Assembly: GCA_001598975.1 (NCBI GenBank)
Contig: BBXU01002135.1
Location: 1 to 43,631, forward strand
Origin: Parachlorella kessleri
Taxonomy: Eukaryota; Chlorophyta; Trebouxiophyceae; Chlorellales; Chlorellaceae
Length of the DNA stretch: 43,631 bases
Direction of reading: 5' to 3'
Part shown: positions 12,241 through 25,069 of the stretch, in pieces
Numbering within the stretch: position 1 is the stretch's first letter
Layout of the letters: each line of letters begins with the position of its first letter
Notes under the pieces: generated by a model
What the model was told of the DNA's origin: nothing
Database searches by the model: none
The model's input: only the letters and a program-made list of their open reading frames with translations
Program-made: the position numbers and the translations under genes

Positions 12241-12628
12241 GTCTTCGGTTCACCCTGCCAGCCACCTGATCAAGCCAATTGTCCTCAAGGTGTCTACACT
12301 GCGGCCTCACATAGCAATGAGAGGCTGTTTGGCCTATTGATTGGCACTAGATTTAAGCTCCTGGGCATGGAAACAAGGCTACCAAGGTCGGCCTGTCCGA
12401 GGGCGCGCCGCAAATACCTGTTTATTTTCATGAAAACCCCTAGGGGGTATCGTTTAGTTCAACTTCATGCTCCGCAGCTCCCTCACCTTTTGCGACGCCC
12501 TAGACTCCAATCCCCCAGAAGGAGAAGTGCTAGCGATGTCGTTATCGACCCCAGCGATCGCTGAGGTGGTGGCCTGAAGCGCCCCTTAGCTGTAGCTCCA
12601 ATCCCCTAGCTTAGCAGGAAGGTCAAGA
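12241..12628. promoter_or_regulatory. Shared divergent promoter region of GEX1 and INCENP
   Basis: 388 bases separate the GEX1 start (leftward) from the INCENP start (rightward), so both 5' UTRs and core promoters must lie here. I could not identify a convincing TATA box or a perfect E2F site; there is only a loosely similar GCGCGCCGCAAA near 12403. Confidence 0.6.
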
Positions 12629-15600
12629 ATGAGTCACACGCTGAACGTGGTTCTCCAGCGGCTGAGGGACTTCAGCAACAACAAACTTGCAGAGCTCGAC
12701 GGCCTGTGCAATGAGCACCAGCGCTGGCTGCAGTCGGAGGTGGAGCATGTCAAGCAGCAGGCTGCAGCGCAGGCACCAGCAGCCAAGCGGCAGAAGGTCC
12801 AGCTGGTGGGTCCACAACTGCTACAAGCCAGGTTACGCCGGCTTTACTTGTATAGGCTACGGTCATTGGTTCATACCTATGCTGAAGCTTTGCCGTCTCT
12901 GCTGCTGCAGGCACCGGCACCGGCTAGGGTCCGGGGAAGGAAAGCCAAGGCTGCAGCCCCTGCCCTGGAGCCAGTGGCAGAGGAAGAAGAGGGCGAGGAG
13001 TCTGCACCAGCACATGAAGCCGAGCCTGCCCCAGAGCCAGCTTCTGCACCTGCAGCACGAACTCGCAGAAGCCGCAAGCAGCCAGAGCAGACCGCTGTGG
13101 CTGGTGGACCAGCAGGTGGGGCATTTCACTGCCTGTTTGAGAAAGCATGCAAAACTATTCTCAAGTAGTATCAGGTAGCCTTAAGCAACGCCAACCAAAG
13201 CTTGGAAGAGGCCAAAGGACGAGCCCACAAAGCCTTGGGGTTCCCCAGCTTCATATGATCACCGTGATGGAGTGCTAGAAGGTGTCAACTCCTTTTCTCC
13301 ACTGCACAGGTGCCCCAGCAGCTGAGGATGTGGAGCCACAGGCAGCTAGCAAGAGAGCCCGGTCAGCTAGAGGGCGTGGCAAGGGGACAGCCATCGAGGA
13401 AGCGGCCATTGCCGCAGTGGGTCAAGCAGACACCTCACCTGCCCGGCCATCTGGAGACCCTGTGCCGCCTGCAGAGCAGCCTGCCACCAGAGCCCGCCGG
13501 GCACGGGCAGCAACGGGGAAAGCTGCTGTCAAAGCAGCACCACCCGTAACAGCAGTACCAGACGAAGCAGCTGCAGAGCCAGAGGCACAGGCACATGTAG
13601 AGCAAGGGCTGGCGGAGGTGAGGCAAGCTGAGGAGCAGACTGAGCCACAGCCAGGCCCAGCACCAGCAGGAGGTCGCAGCACCCGGCAGCGCAACACTAT
13701 GAAAAGGAAGAGTGCTGAGCCTGGGGAGACAGCAGCCGCCACTGCTGCAAAGCCGGCCACAGCTGCCAGACCTCGGGGGCGGGGAAGGACCAGGAAAGAG
13801 CCCACCCCGCCACCAGCAGCTGAGGCGACTGTTGATGCTGCACCAACTGGCACTGACATGGCAATCCCTGCTGCCGACCGTGCTGCCGGCATACTCACCA
13901 ACACATTCACTAGTGATAGTGGGCTGGAGCAGCCAGCTGACAAGGGTGAACAGGTACAGAGTGAGCTTACAGCTCTCCAGGTTGCAGCGGCCGTAGCAGT
14001 GGTTGCAGCCGCACCAGACGGACAGGATGCAGAGCCTGAGCCCAAGGTTGAAAATCCTCAGGGGAGTGGAGCGGCACCCCAGTCACCACAGCAAGAAGAA
14101 GAGCAGGAACAGCAACCCTCCACAATGGGGGGCCCTGCAGCGGAGCCTGGCGCTGGTGGTGGGGCAGCAGGAGGAATTGCCCAAGTTGCCAGCCCAGTTG
14201 CCCAAGGACTTCATCCCGGCCCACCATTGGAACCCATGCCTTTGGAGATTGCGGTGGCCGAGGCTCTCGCAGAGGATCCAGTAGCTGCGCAAAGAGGGGA
14301 GTCCAGCCCACATGTTGCAGCAGCACCCGTTGCCAGGGTTCTTGACGAGTCTATATGGCCAACACAGCCTGCCCATCCTGCACAGCATGTACCACAGACA
14401 GAGCTGGAGCACATTGAGGGCATTGCAGCAGAGCCTGTCACGGAGCATGTAGCAGCGGCTGCAGCTACGGCTCAGCAGGCAGCATCGCCAGCAGCTGTAC
14501 AGCCAGAAGACTGTGGAGGTGCCCCTGTTGGCGGCAGGGCAGATAGGGGCAGCAGCCCTGCGCCAGAAGAAGCAGATGAAATGCCAGCAGGGGAGCCAGT
14601 GCCTGCGCCCAAGGCAGCTGGTAGCATGGCCAGCAACCTGGTGTCCACACTCCGTTCCTTCCTGCCCATGGTGAAGCAGCCAGACCCAGCTCTGCCTGCC
14701 AATGGCAAGAAGTCAGTGAAGGTAAGGGCTTGTTGAGGTTCTGATATCCCTCGTGGCATGCAAGGTGCTGAAGTTGAATATTGTGTGAAGTGAGATGTTG
14801 AAGCGTTTGGCATTGCAGCGTGCTGGGAAATTTTGACTTTGATGGATGGAGGGCAAGGACAAATAGGCAAAGGTGCCTGCCTGTGCTGCAACTGTTGCCC
14901 ATCACACCCCACCATTCCCTCATTGTCAGTAGCCCACAGTTCATCTCTTGAAAGGTCAGTGCTGCTGCACTCGCTGCCTTCAGGTCAGAGCGCTGGAGGC
15001 TGCCGAGGCAGCGCGCAAACGGGAGGAGGAGCGTGCTGCAGAGCGTGCCAAGCAGCGGCTGGAGAGCGAGAAGCAGCGGCAGGAGCGCGTGAAGGTATGC
15101 TCCTTATCAGGCTGCTGAAGCAGGGTAGTAGAGTTGGGAAAGGAGTTATGCCATGCTTTCACACCTACCAAATTTTCTGATGAGCTGTCCTGGACACACA
15201 CCACCTGTCAGGAGCGCTTGCGCTGGGTCAGGGAAGAAATGCTGTCACTTCCTGCCACACCTGCAGGCCAAGCAGGAGGAGGAGCAGCGCAGGCAGGAGG
15301 AAGAGCTCAAGCGCAAGGAAGAGCTGCGATTGAGGAAGGAGCAAGAGGCCGCACAGCGCAGGTGGGAGGCATGCTGGAAACCATGTGCAGAAGTCTGACT
15401 CAGGATTGGGGATTTGCATCGAGCAAAGGGAACTACAAGGCTGGATCCGCTGCAGTACACCCGTTTTCCTTGTGGCCGGCCCTGCTTCTAGCCTCCAGAA
15501 GCAGAGTTGAGCTATGTCTGCCATCACAGATGGGTCACATTCCTTGACATTGTTAAACTACGTGCTGCTTTGCAGGAAGGAGCGTGAGGAGGCGGAGAAG

Positions 15601-17910
15601 CGTGAGAAGGAGGAGAAAACGCGTCGCCTGGAGGAACTTAAGAAGCGAAGGGAAGAAGCTGCAGCACCCCCGTTAGCAGTGCCAGCACAGGTCGGTGCAG
15701 GGCTGTGACATTGCCGGGAAGATTGGTGCGCCTGAGAGCTGAGCAGTCCCACTGCAGAGAGAGGGATGGGTCGGCTGCTTTGTCATTGCATCAGATGGCC
15801 AGGAGTTCACAGCAAGGTCTAGAGGGGGTTGTGATGCAGACAAGGTCAGTGGCGTTGGCGTCACTCCAAGCAAGGAACATCAGCCTTGCAGCTCAGGAGG
15901 CCATCAGCACGCCCTAAACACAATGCAGGCCGCTGGCAACAAGCTGCCTGTCCTCACAAGCAAGCCTGCTGCAGTGGCCCTGGCAGGCCAGCCCGACGAC
16001 CCCGCAAAGCACCAGGTGTGCCTGCAGTAGCAATTATCAAGCAGGAGACACAAATTGAAAGGGCAGGCTTCCAGTAAGCAATGATGGGACAGCGAAAGAC
16101 CACGTGCTGTATGCTCTTCCGTTAGCGAATGGGGTAGCAAATGCCGCAGTTGGTAGTAGTAAATGGTACCAGGCTCTACTTGGCAGCTGCAGTTTAGCTG
16201 CGAGCTGCTTTTACAGAATCGCATGTGAATCATCAAGGAGCCAAGCAGAGTAATATAAATATTAATAAATATTCTTAACTTGTGGCTTGCAATCATAATG
16301 TTCCCATCAGGGGGCCGCCTCAACCTGTGCTGTGCATGGCTTGCAGCTTGATGGAGGCGCTGTGGCAGCCGATGGTGGCGCCTCCCAAGCTGGGGCACGA
16401 AAGGGGCTGCACTACCTGCAGCGAGAAGCAGAGCCGGCGCCCCCTGCCACTGTCCCCACAAATGCCCCAGCTCCGCCAGCGGCCACGGCTGTACCTTCTC
16501 TGGAGCTAAAACCCCTGGCCCTCCCGGTGCTGCGGCCTGTGCAGCCCCCGCAGCAAATCCAGTCACAGCAGGCGGCGGCTGGCTTAATCAAAGAGCCAGC
16601 AGCCAAGGCTACTGCACAGGCAGGGGGTGCTGGGAATGTACCAGTGAGATTGCAGCTGACTGAACACCGTAGGAGCATGGGTGGTGGCAATGCATAGGCA
16701 CTTGTTTACCGTTAAATATTGGTTCAACGGATGGCTGATACTTGCTGGCTAACCATAAATTTCAAGTATGTCCCTGCAGGGGCTGCTAGCACCCCTGAAG
16801 TACGGGGCACCCAGTGCTTCTGGTTCCACGGCAGTGGTGCCTGGCCCCGCAGCTCAGACAGCAGCAGCCGGCCCCAGCAGGCTGGCCAACAGCTCCCAGC
16901 AGCAGCAGCAGCAACAACAACAGTCACAACCGCAGCAAGCGCCGCAGGGTCCCCAGAACTATGAGATTTCACCCTACAAGTGAGCTGACTGGGGTTTCAC
17001 TGCACTGTTATTGCTTGTCAAATCTGTAATAGGTGTGCTGCGTTACCCCACGCGTGTACATAAACTCTACACCTCAGTATTTCTGGCCCGGCAGGAGTGA
17101 TTTCGAGTCTGACGACGACCAGCCCAAGAAGCCAGTGCCAGAGTGGGCCAGGGGCAGGCAACTGCTGAAGCAGCTGACGGACCAGGTGCGGGGCCCGGCG
17201 CTGTTCAACCCCTTATGCTCACAGTTATATGCTGGCCGGCATCAAGAAGTGGCAAGGGATGAGGCTTGTGCACGACACTTGGGTGGTTGCAGATCCGCTA
17301 ATTATTTGATTTGGCTGCCTCCAAAACCGCAGCTGGATTGGCCATACCGGAACCCTTGTGATGTGGTGCAGATGTATGTGGACCCTGATGAGATTTTCCA
17401 GCAGCACCAGAAGACCTGCACATTGGTAAGTCCCATGGCTGCTGTCCGTTGTTGTTGTTGCTGTGCACAACTGCTCTCGAATGAGCGATTTGACTACGGA
17501 GTGTGGTGCCATGAAGCCTGCCTGCACACAACACGCTCACATATGCCAGCTTAATCATCCCTGACAACTACTCTGGCTATGTCTTGCAGGATGAGGTGTT
17601 TGCACAGAGAGGTAAGGCTGCTGTGGAGGGCTCATTATCCCTCACGGCACCGGTGGAGTTTGGTTAAGGTTGATGCCCGACCTGTGGTTTAGGTAGTTCG
17701 CACAACATGGTGTAGGACTGTCGAAGGGTAAAGCGGCAACTTTTCTGGTGAAATGCAGAGCAGAGAACATGCAGCTACCCTGGCTGTGCTGCAGATAAGA
17801 CGGGCAAGCAGGACTACAACCGGCGGACCAGCAGTGGCAACTGGATTGATGATAGGGTGACCTGGAAGGAGGAGCTCAACTACAAGAAGGCGATGGGGTA
17901 TATGAGCTGA
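12629..17910 (+). CDS. INCENP: Inner centromere protein INCENP (chromosomal passenger complex scaffold)
   Basis: Scaffold that activates Aurora kinase and targets it to centromeres and the spindle midzone. Exons: 12629-12805, 12911-13115, 13310-14721, 14984-15094, 15267-15361, 15576-15690, 15929-16015, 16347-16643, 16780-16979, 17095-17185, 17372-17425, 17590-17611, 17795-17910; 993 residues, all in phase, stop TGA. Residues 1-45 are a helix like the survivin/borealin-binding N-terminus. Residues 60-598 are disordered, rich in Ala, Pro and Glu with basic KR patches. Residues 599-700 are a charged Glu/Arg/Lys single-helix region typical of INCENP. The IN-box follows: NYEISPYKSDFESDDD, PVPEWARG, DPDEIF, DEVFAQR and NRRTSSGNW. 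The TSS motif that Aurora phosphorylates is at 967-969, 24 residues from the end, as in animals. A 9-Gln run precedes the IN-box. Exon 12 is only 22 bases. Confidence 0.93.
16897..16923 (+). repeat. CAG/CAA run coding nine glutamines in INCENP
   Basis: Nine consecutive Gln codons, five CAG then CAA copies and a final CAG, inside INCENP exon 9 between the helical region and the IN-box. Likely to vary in length. Confidence 0.85.
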
Positions 17911-18449
17911 CTGGGCTGGCTGCCCCTGCCTAAGTGCCTGGGCGTGCCCTCGGGCATGCTTGGCAAGAGCCCGAATTGCTTGGTAGATTCGATTGCTGTG
18001 TAAAATAGTGGGCTGTGGTGTTCCTGGCACACTTTGCTACTGGCTCCTGCCAAGGCTAAGCCTTTTGTTTTGAGTTTCCCATCGTACATAGTAGTCAACC
18101 CCTGCCGTGCAAGGCTCCTTCTTGAGGCAGCTTCGCCTTTTGGTGCATGTACAGGCTACCCCCCTTTCAAGGTTACTTTGACGGGGCACTAGTGAAACAG
18201 GTGCCCTTGCTTCTTCTAATGGGAGGCCACAAGGCCTGGCTCGCATGTCATAACACCTTGTTGAAATGAAGTCAATGGCGCGGCGGGAGCCAATGGCGGG
18301 GTGGTGGTGCCGGACCAGCTGTTTGCAGGCAAGATCAACCAATACATGATTGCCCTTTGCCCAATAAATGATTGCTGCAGCTGAACAAGCCATGCACCTG
18401 TCATGAGGTCTGCCAGGAAACCCAGCCAACCAAGAGCATAGCAAGCAAG
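17911..18449. other. Intergenic: INCENP 3' UTR and CstF77 upstream region
   Basis: 539 bases between two plus-strand genes. The left end carries a TGTAA motif; the rest must hold the CstF77 promoter and 5' UTR. Antisense open frames here show no domain. Confidence 0.5.
17999..18003 (+). terminator. Probable poly(A) signal TGTAA for INCENP
   Basis: TGTAA lies 89 bases after the INCENP stop codon, a normal distance for a chlorophyte poly(A) signal. Confidence 0.55.
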
Positions 18450-21400
18450 ATGGATAGGGTACAGGCTCTGCAAGCCAAAGTTGCTGCAGACCCGTACGAT
18501 GCTGCCTCTTGGGAGCAGCTTGTCGCTGAGCGCAAAGAAGCTAAGCGCAGAAACTCAGAGAGTGTTGCCGAACTGAGGGCAACGTATGATGAGCTTCTGA
18601 AAGTCTTTCCAACGGCGGTGAGCACGGGCAGCAAGTGTGCAACCTGGATGCAAGGCAAAGACAAGGAGGACAACACGCTAGCACACACCCAAGGGGGATG
18701 TAGCAAAGGAGCAGCCCTCCGATCATCTTAAGTGCAGGCGGGTTATTGGAGGGACTACTGTGAGCTGGAGATTGCCACGAATAGCCCAGGGGCAGTGAAG
18801 GCCCTGTTCAGCCGCTGTCTGCTCATGTGCCTCAGCGTCGACCTGTGGCGTGCATACCTCCAGTTCATTAAGAAGGCAAGTCAGTGAGGGCAGTTGTACA
18901 AGTGCTGCTCCAAGTCAGGCAGAAACTTAGATTTCTACAGCATGCCTGGCTGCCACTTTGCTACTGGTCAAGGCACAACCTACTGGCCCGCCCGACGTCA
19001 AACTATTCCATGTAGAAAGCTGAACTCCAAGTCGTAAAGGCGTTGGTGTTCTGCCTGGCATGCAGCTGAACGAGCCCAAGGGAGCAGAGGGCATTGACGA
19101 GATCCGCAAGGCCTATGAGTTCACTCTGGACAGGCTGGGCCAGGACCTGAACTCGGGCCCACTTTGGCTGGAGTATGCGCACTTCCTGCAGGTCAGCAGT
19201 CTAGAACAGCCCGATGCTGTTCGCCACTTTTCTACAGTTACTCTATAGTTACTCTACATTTACAGTTGTTGCGTCAACTTGTGCTGCGCAGTCAAGGGTA
19301 CCCAGGTTGCAGCTGGGCAAGTGGCAACCACTAAACCTCCCTGCCAGGCACCAAAGGAGTTGTGTTGCGCATACCTTCCTGCTAACACCTAGAGCATCCC
19401 TTGCACCCCCCTGCCCAGCCGACCTGCATACCGCACTACGTCCATCAAAAAAGACAAAGAACAGTGCAGCAAGGGCCGTCCCCGCCAGGTCCGTCGTCTT
19501 GCATGGGAAGGGGACAAAGCTCATGTGCTCAGCTTTAAGTTTGCAGGCACCCAAGGTCGGCTCTCCGGTGTATCAGGCACTGTTTGGCCAGCAGCCGGCT
19601 GCAGCAGGGCAGCAGGAAGGCGATGGGCAGGAGCTGCAGCGAGTGGTGGCCCTGAGGTGGGTGAGGGTGGGCATAGCCAGCTAGCTAGGCAGCGAGCGGC
19701 TGGCCTGGCTGTAGCCGGGGCCCCTGGAGGTATTTCTCTTTTCGAATATAGTCCACGGGAAGGGTGAAGACTATGGCATTATGGGTGTTGTGCGGCAAGG
19801 CTGTGGCTGGGAGGAAGCCCACTTGGGAGTGTATGGTGCCAAAGGCAGCGTGGTGTGGTGCAGTGGCTCCTGCATCACGCGCTGTTGCAGTACCTTCCCG
19901 CTGTGAGTGGAGAATGAGGCGCTGTTGACCATCGACGAATCCTTAAGGAGCTATAGGCACGCCTCAGCCTGGCGGACCGATGTGCAAGCACTGTTGCTAG
20001 ATGTGTAGGTATCCCTGGAACTTGTATGCTTTATATGAAGCTCAGGTATTGAGCAATGCCTGCCAGGCACTCTGCCGCGGCTGGGCCCCGCGCTCACCCC
20101 GCTGTTGGGCCCCCCTGCACCTGCCAGGCGAGCCTACCAGCGCGCGGTGGTTGTGCCCACCTCCCACGTGGACCAGCTGTGGCGCGAATACGAGCAGCTG
20201 GAGAACAGCGGCAGCAACAAGACCTTGGCGCGCAGGGTGCTGGATGAGTGGCGGCCCAAATACCAGGCAGGCAAGCACGCACAGCAGGGGCAGGGGCAGG
20301 ACCCCGTGTGGAGGGTTGCTTGGCATGCCTTGGTAGGGTTGGGGGCCCCGGCCTAGGCGCGGAGAGGCTGGTTTTGGAGGGAGCCAGCGAGGGCTGCTGT
20401 TGGGCGGGGTGCTCACAGCTGCAGCTGTGGCTGGTCGCTGACAAACAACCCGTGGCGGGCGCCAGCGCCAAGCCCAGCTTGGTGAGGTGGCAGAGGCAAG
20501 ACCCATGGGGAGCCAGGGGTCACATGCAAGACGCCAGTCGTGCCTGATGGACCGGCATACCTCTCAAACCCTGCAAGACTTGTAGCCCTGCATTGATGCC
20601 CCCATGCAGCGCGGCTGCTGTACCGTGAGCGCAGCAAGCGGGCAGAGGGCATCAACTTCAAGGCCCTGCCGCTCCCGCCCGGGCGCGGCGGCACGGTGCA
20701 GCAGTCGCAGGCGGCGCTGTGGCAAGAGTACCTGGAGTGGGAGAAGGGCAACCCCCAGCGGCTGGAGAAGGCGGCTTATGTAGCCAGGTAGGAGCTGGTG
20801 TAGTTGGGCTGGGCTGGGTGCATGGGCGTTGAAGCCTGGGCGTGATAGGGACGTCTCCTTGACAGTGTTGGGCATGATGGCTTGGTGTTACTCGTCTCCC
20901 TGGGCTGGAGGTAGCTGCGTCTGAGCCCTGCTGACCAAGAAATGGGCGGCACCTCCCTGTCACAGGGAAATGTGGCGGCTGGCTGTCAACTGCCCAATAC
21001 CGTGGCCTGTGCCCACCCACCGCTTCTTCCTCCTGGGTTATGACTGCAGGGTCTCCCTCACCTACGACCAAGCCCTGATGGTGCTGTTGCACTACCCTGA
21101 CACCTGGCTGGAGTATGCTGCCTGGCACGCCGAGGGCGGCGGCAGCGGCAGCGCGGCAGCCAACGCGGTGCTGGGCAAAGCGCGCAAAGCGCTGCCGGCC
21201 TGCCTGGCGGTGCAGCTGGCGGCAGCGGATGCCCTGGAATCTGGCGGCAGCGTGCCCAAAGCCAAGGAGATCTATGAGGGCCTGGTGGAGCATCTTAAGC
21301 CGGTGGAGGAGGGAGGGGTGGCTGCCGCCACAGCCGCAGCGCAGCCAGCCGGGGAAGGCGGCGAGGCAGCAGGCGCAGCGCAGAAGCCGCAGCAGGCGCC

Positions 21401-24400
21401 GCTGGGCGCGCTGGCGCTCAGCGCTGAGCAGGGCACGCTGGCGTGGATCCAGTACATGAGGTTCTCGCGGCGCACCGAGAACATCATGGCGGCACGCAAG
21501 GTGGGTTGAAGATGGGAGTTCAGGGGTTATTGGCCCGCACTTTGGGGTTCAAGGGGGCAATGATGTTGAGACAGCCAGGTGAAGAACCACACATTGGCAT
21601 TTGTTGCACCATGTTGAGGCATTGGGGAGTGCTGTGTTGACAGATGACAGGTGTAGTCGGTCATGCTGCGAGGACCAGCTGCGCGAGTTGGGACTCCGCC
21701 GAAGCCCCCCGCGCAGTAAGCCAAAGCAGGCCTCCTCCAAGTAAGCTGGGGGTGGGCCAGCAGGAGCTGTGCCTCTGAGGCCTGCCTTCCGTTACGAGTG
21801 ACTCCCAAAAACCCCAGTTCCATACAGCCCAGAGAGCCTTGGTTGCTCCCCTCTCAGACAGCTTCCTGCTATGCACCGCAGGTCTTCATGCGTGCCCGGA
21901 AGTACCCCGAGCTGAGCTGGCAGGCGTATGTAGCCTCGGCGCTGATGGAGTGGCAGCACGACCGCAAGGACCAGATCCCCCGCAACATCTTTGAGCTGGG
22001 CCTGAAGGCCTTCCTGGGGGTGCCCGACTATGTCGAGCAGTATGCCACCTTCCTGCTAGGTGAGGGCGGGCGGGCGGGGATGCAAGCAGCAGCAGCAGCA
22101 GTGTGTGGGTGTGTGTGTGGGGGGGGTGTCAAGGGGTGGTTCTGTTTCGGTGGGAGAGTGCGGGGCATTGGCTAGTCAGGGAGGGACCTTGAGCGGTACT
22201 GCAGAGGGCGGCACAGTATGGGGGTGTTGTCCAAAGGGGTCAGGATGGGTCAAGCCCTACGTGTTGAAAGGGTCAGGGCGGAGGGGGCCGAACTTGTGAG
22301 CGCCAGCGGCTGGCCCGGCTACTGCACGCCTGACAGGCAACTGTTTAGCCCTGAAAATATTGCCTGAGCCCCAGTCGCCACAGCGGTATACTCACGTGGC
22401 ATTCTCGACCATTGTTGCATGCCCAGTAGCGGGGCAGGGTACAGAGCTGCATATCTAGGCTATAGAGTCCACTATGAGAGAAGCTCGGCAGCCACACTTA
22501 CCCATGTTTTGTTCTCCATTTCAACGGATAATAGGAGAATCAAGAAGTTCTTTCATAATGTTAGTATCTAAAAAAATCGCTTTCTTTTGGGCTTCCTTTC
22601 ATTTAAGTTTAGCACCTATGGCGGCCGCCACTTGTTGCTCCTGGCTGCTGCAGGCCTGGGGGACCTGCCGAACGCACGCGCGCTGTTTGAGCGTGCTTTG
22701 ACAGACACGTCACCCGAGGCAGCGCCGCAGCTGTGGGATGCGTTCCTGCGGTTTGAGTATGAAGTGGGCACCACAGCAGCCATACAGGTGACGGTTCAGA
22801 GCACACTCAAGTCCTTTCCTGCGTGAGTGGCGCTTTTAAACTCATTTGTTTTTGCCCCTGGCCCAGCCGGGTGCCTGGCTACCTGCCCCCCTTAGCACGT
22901 GTCAAATATGGCCGCGTGCAATGGTGCCTGCCCCTGTCCTTTGGGCTGCTGCAGCCTGCCACCCGAGTGCTGCCATTCACCTGTGCCTGCTGCTGGATAT
23001 CTGTACTTCCATGCCTGGCAGCACTTAGCGGCTGCCTGCCCCCCGTGGCTACCCCTGAGCTCCGCCCCCCACTGAATGACCAGCTAAGACTGATACCTCC
23101 CATCACGGCTGATAAGTCATTGATTTCTGCCCGCCCACCCACCCCCTCCTCTGCCCCTCTGCTGCAGTCTGTGGAGCAGCGGCGGCGGGAGGCTGTGGGA
23201 CGCCCCACCCATGACCCGCTGCAGGTGGTGCTGCTTAAGCACAAGGTGCTGGGGCTGTGGCCCGCCAGCGGCCTGCAGCAGCAGCACTTCCAGCGCCTGC
23301 TGGGCCTGCTGCCGCCGCTGGAGGTAAGCCTTGGCATGAGCTTTTCTGGAGGTGCCTTCTTGAGGGGGCGAGCTGGTGACCAGCCGGGCCTAGTATGCTC
23401 AGCGCTGGGCTGGGGCGGAGTTCACCTGGGGGATGCAGGACAGGAGAGGAGCAGTGCTCCTTTGCATGCTGCATGCAGAAGTCGACCGCTCCTACCATAG
23501 CTTCCTCCTCCTCAGCTACCTTGCCAAACAACCAAAATGCTTCGGAGACCTGCCCTCACAGTGCCCTGTTGGCGCTGCCCCAAATGGCATTCCCTGCAGG
23601 CACCGCCAGACAGCGAGCAGCCGCGCGGACGCGACCACGAGCACCGCGGTGAGCGGGCGGAGCGAGGGGAGCGGGACCGCTCGCCGCGGCCAGCCCGCGA
23701 CCGCCACCACAGCCCGCCGCCGCACCGGCACCAGCCGCAGCCGTCTCCGCAGAGAGGCGGGGGCGGCGGCGCCGGGTTTGCGCTGGGGGGCCCGGCGGGG
23801 AGGCGGAGCCGATCAGGCAGTTCCCGCCGGAGCTGGGAGCGTTCATGACCCAGCTGCCGCCCCCACACGCAGGTGTGCATGTCCTTGCTGTGTGCTTGCT
23901 TTCATCCCTGGGCATGTCATTGGCTGTTGATGCGCACGCCCTAGGGAACTTTTGGGGTCTGGCTGGCTGGCTCAAGGCATGTCGCTCTTCCTGGGCGGGT
24001 GGCTAGCCAGGCGCAACCTGGAGCAGAGCGCAGTTGCAGGCCTTGCAGCCAGCTATTTCTGTGGGCAGTGTGTTGTAAGGCTCGCCACGAAGCCGTGTGT
24101 GCCAGGGCACTCTAGCTAGTATCCAGTGAAAGTTTGAGACAAGATTGCCAACCCGTAGAAACACCTTTCCCCACACCGTACAACGCAGCTTGCAGCCTAA
24201 GGTTTATTCTTTCCTGTGCACAGCCAAAACACTGCCTTCTTGCTTTGCTTGCGACCATGGGCGCTCCTGGCTGTTGCCCTGCAGTGGAGGGACCCCTGCC
24301 AGACGTGGACCTAGTCATAGACGTGCTGGTGAAGGCCGACCTGACGCCGGACGGCATCACTGCGCACGAGCTGGCTGCGGCCCGGGAGCGGCGGCGGCAG

Positions 24401-25069
24401 CGGCGGATAGCGGAGCAGCAGCAGGGCGGTGGCGGCCCGCCCCATGCAGGTGGGTGTCGGGGTGCTGTTCAGCATTCGTGTTCCTGCCCCGCCAGTGGCA
24501 GGGGCAGATGGCCTGGGATCCTTTATTCGTGGCAGGCAACGCAATATGGGTTAGCTATGCAGAGTTATGGGGGAGGTACCCATAAACTGTATGGACATAC
24601 CCTGGATGTGTGGTATCCGCTGGTGCTTGCCTAAGCGTCTGAGCCTGTCGCTACGTTTGCAGGACGTTGGGTTACCTGTTTGCAAGCATATTGGACAGCA
24701 GACCTGGCATTGACAGCATGAGCCTCCTTCGCAATGAAGGAATCAACCAACCAGCAAAGCTGGGCGATGGGCCTGGCGCGAGCTATGCAGAGCCTCTAAC
24801 CGCACATGCATGTGGTCACCCAAACAACACATGATCACATACCGCCATGACCCCCAACTTGACTCTCATCCCCTGCAGGCGGCGGTCCCCGGTTTGGTGG
24901 CCCACCGGGTGGGAGGGGTGGCGGGGGCCCACCCTACAAGCGGCGGGCAGCACTGGATGCCTTTGATGATGATGAAAGCGATGATGATGAGGATGGTGGG
25001 GACTATGACGAGAATGGGCAGCCTGGCCTGGATGTGTACCGCATGCGCAGGAAGCAGCAGCGCAGCTGA
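18450..25069 (+). CDS. CSTF77: Cleavage stimulation factor subunit CstF77 (CSTF3 / Rna14 family)
   Basis: HAT-repeat scaffold of the CstF complex for mRNA 3'-end cleavage and polyadenylation in the nucleus. Exons: 18450-18617, 18738-18875, 19066-19191, 19547-19656, 20128-20270, 20610-20787, 21050-21500, 21882-22059, 22654-22787, 23168-23323, 23600-23648, 23753-23872 (start could be 23741), 24285-24449, 24879-25069; 768 residues, all in phase, stop TGA. HAT repeats run from NPYD-like DPYDAASWEQL through GYWRDYCELE, LWREYEQLE, SQAALWQEYLEWE, TWLEYAAWHAE, WIQYMRFSRR, IPRNIFELGLKAFLG and NARALFERAL. The C-terminus has an Arg-rich part, FPPELGAFMTQLP, the GPLPDVDLVIDVL segment and a final acidic stretch with GLDVYRMRRKQQRS, as in human CSTF3. 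Introns after exons 2 and 5 begin with GCAAGT and GCAAGC. Start: first Met before the first HAT repeat. Confidence 0.93.
22501..22618. other. AT-rich patch inside a CstF77 intron, possible organellar fragment
   Basis: About 120 bases just before the acceptor of exon 9 are clearly AT-rich within GC-rich surroundings. The plus strand is open (IMLVSKKIAFFWASF). The minus strand is open only if TGA is read as Trp, giving for example AIFLDTNIMKELLDSP, as in some mitochondrial codes. I cannot name a source gene, so a nuclear copy of plastid or mitochondrial DNA is only a possibility. Confidence 0.3.

Noticed and set aside
12400..12420. E2F-like site in the GEX1/INCENP promoter
   Set aside because: GCGCGCCGCAAA does not match the consensus GCGSSAAA exactly; too weak to list as a site.
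13422..14045. 207-codon minus-strand frame
   Set aside because: Antisense shadow of the large Ala/Pro-rich INCENP exon 3.
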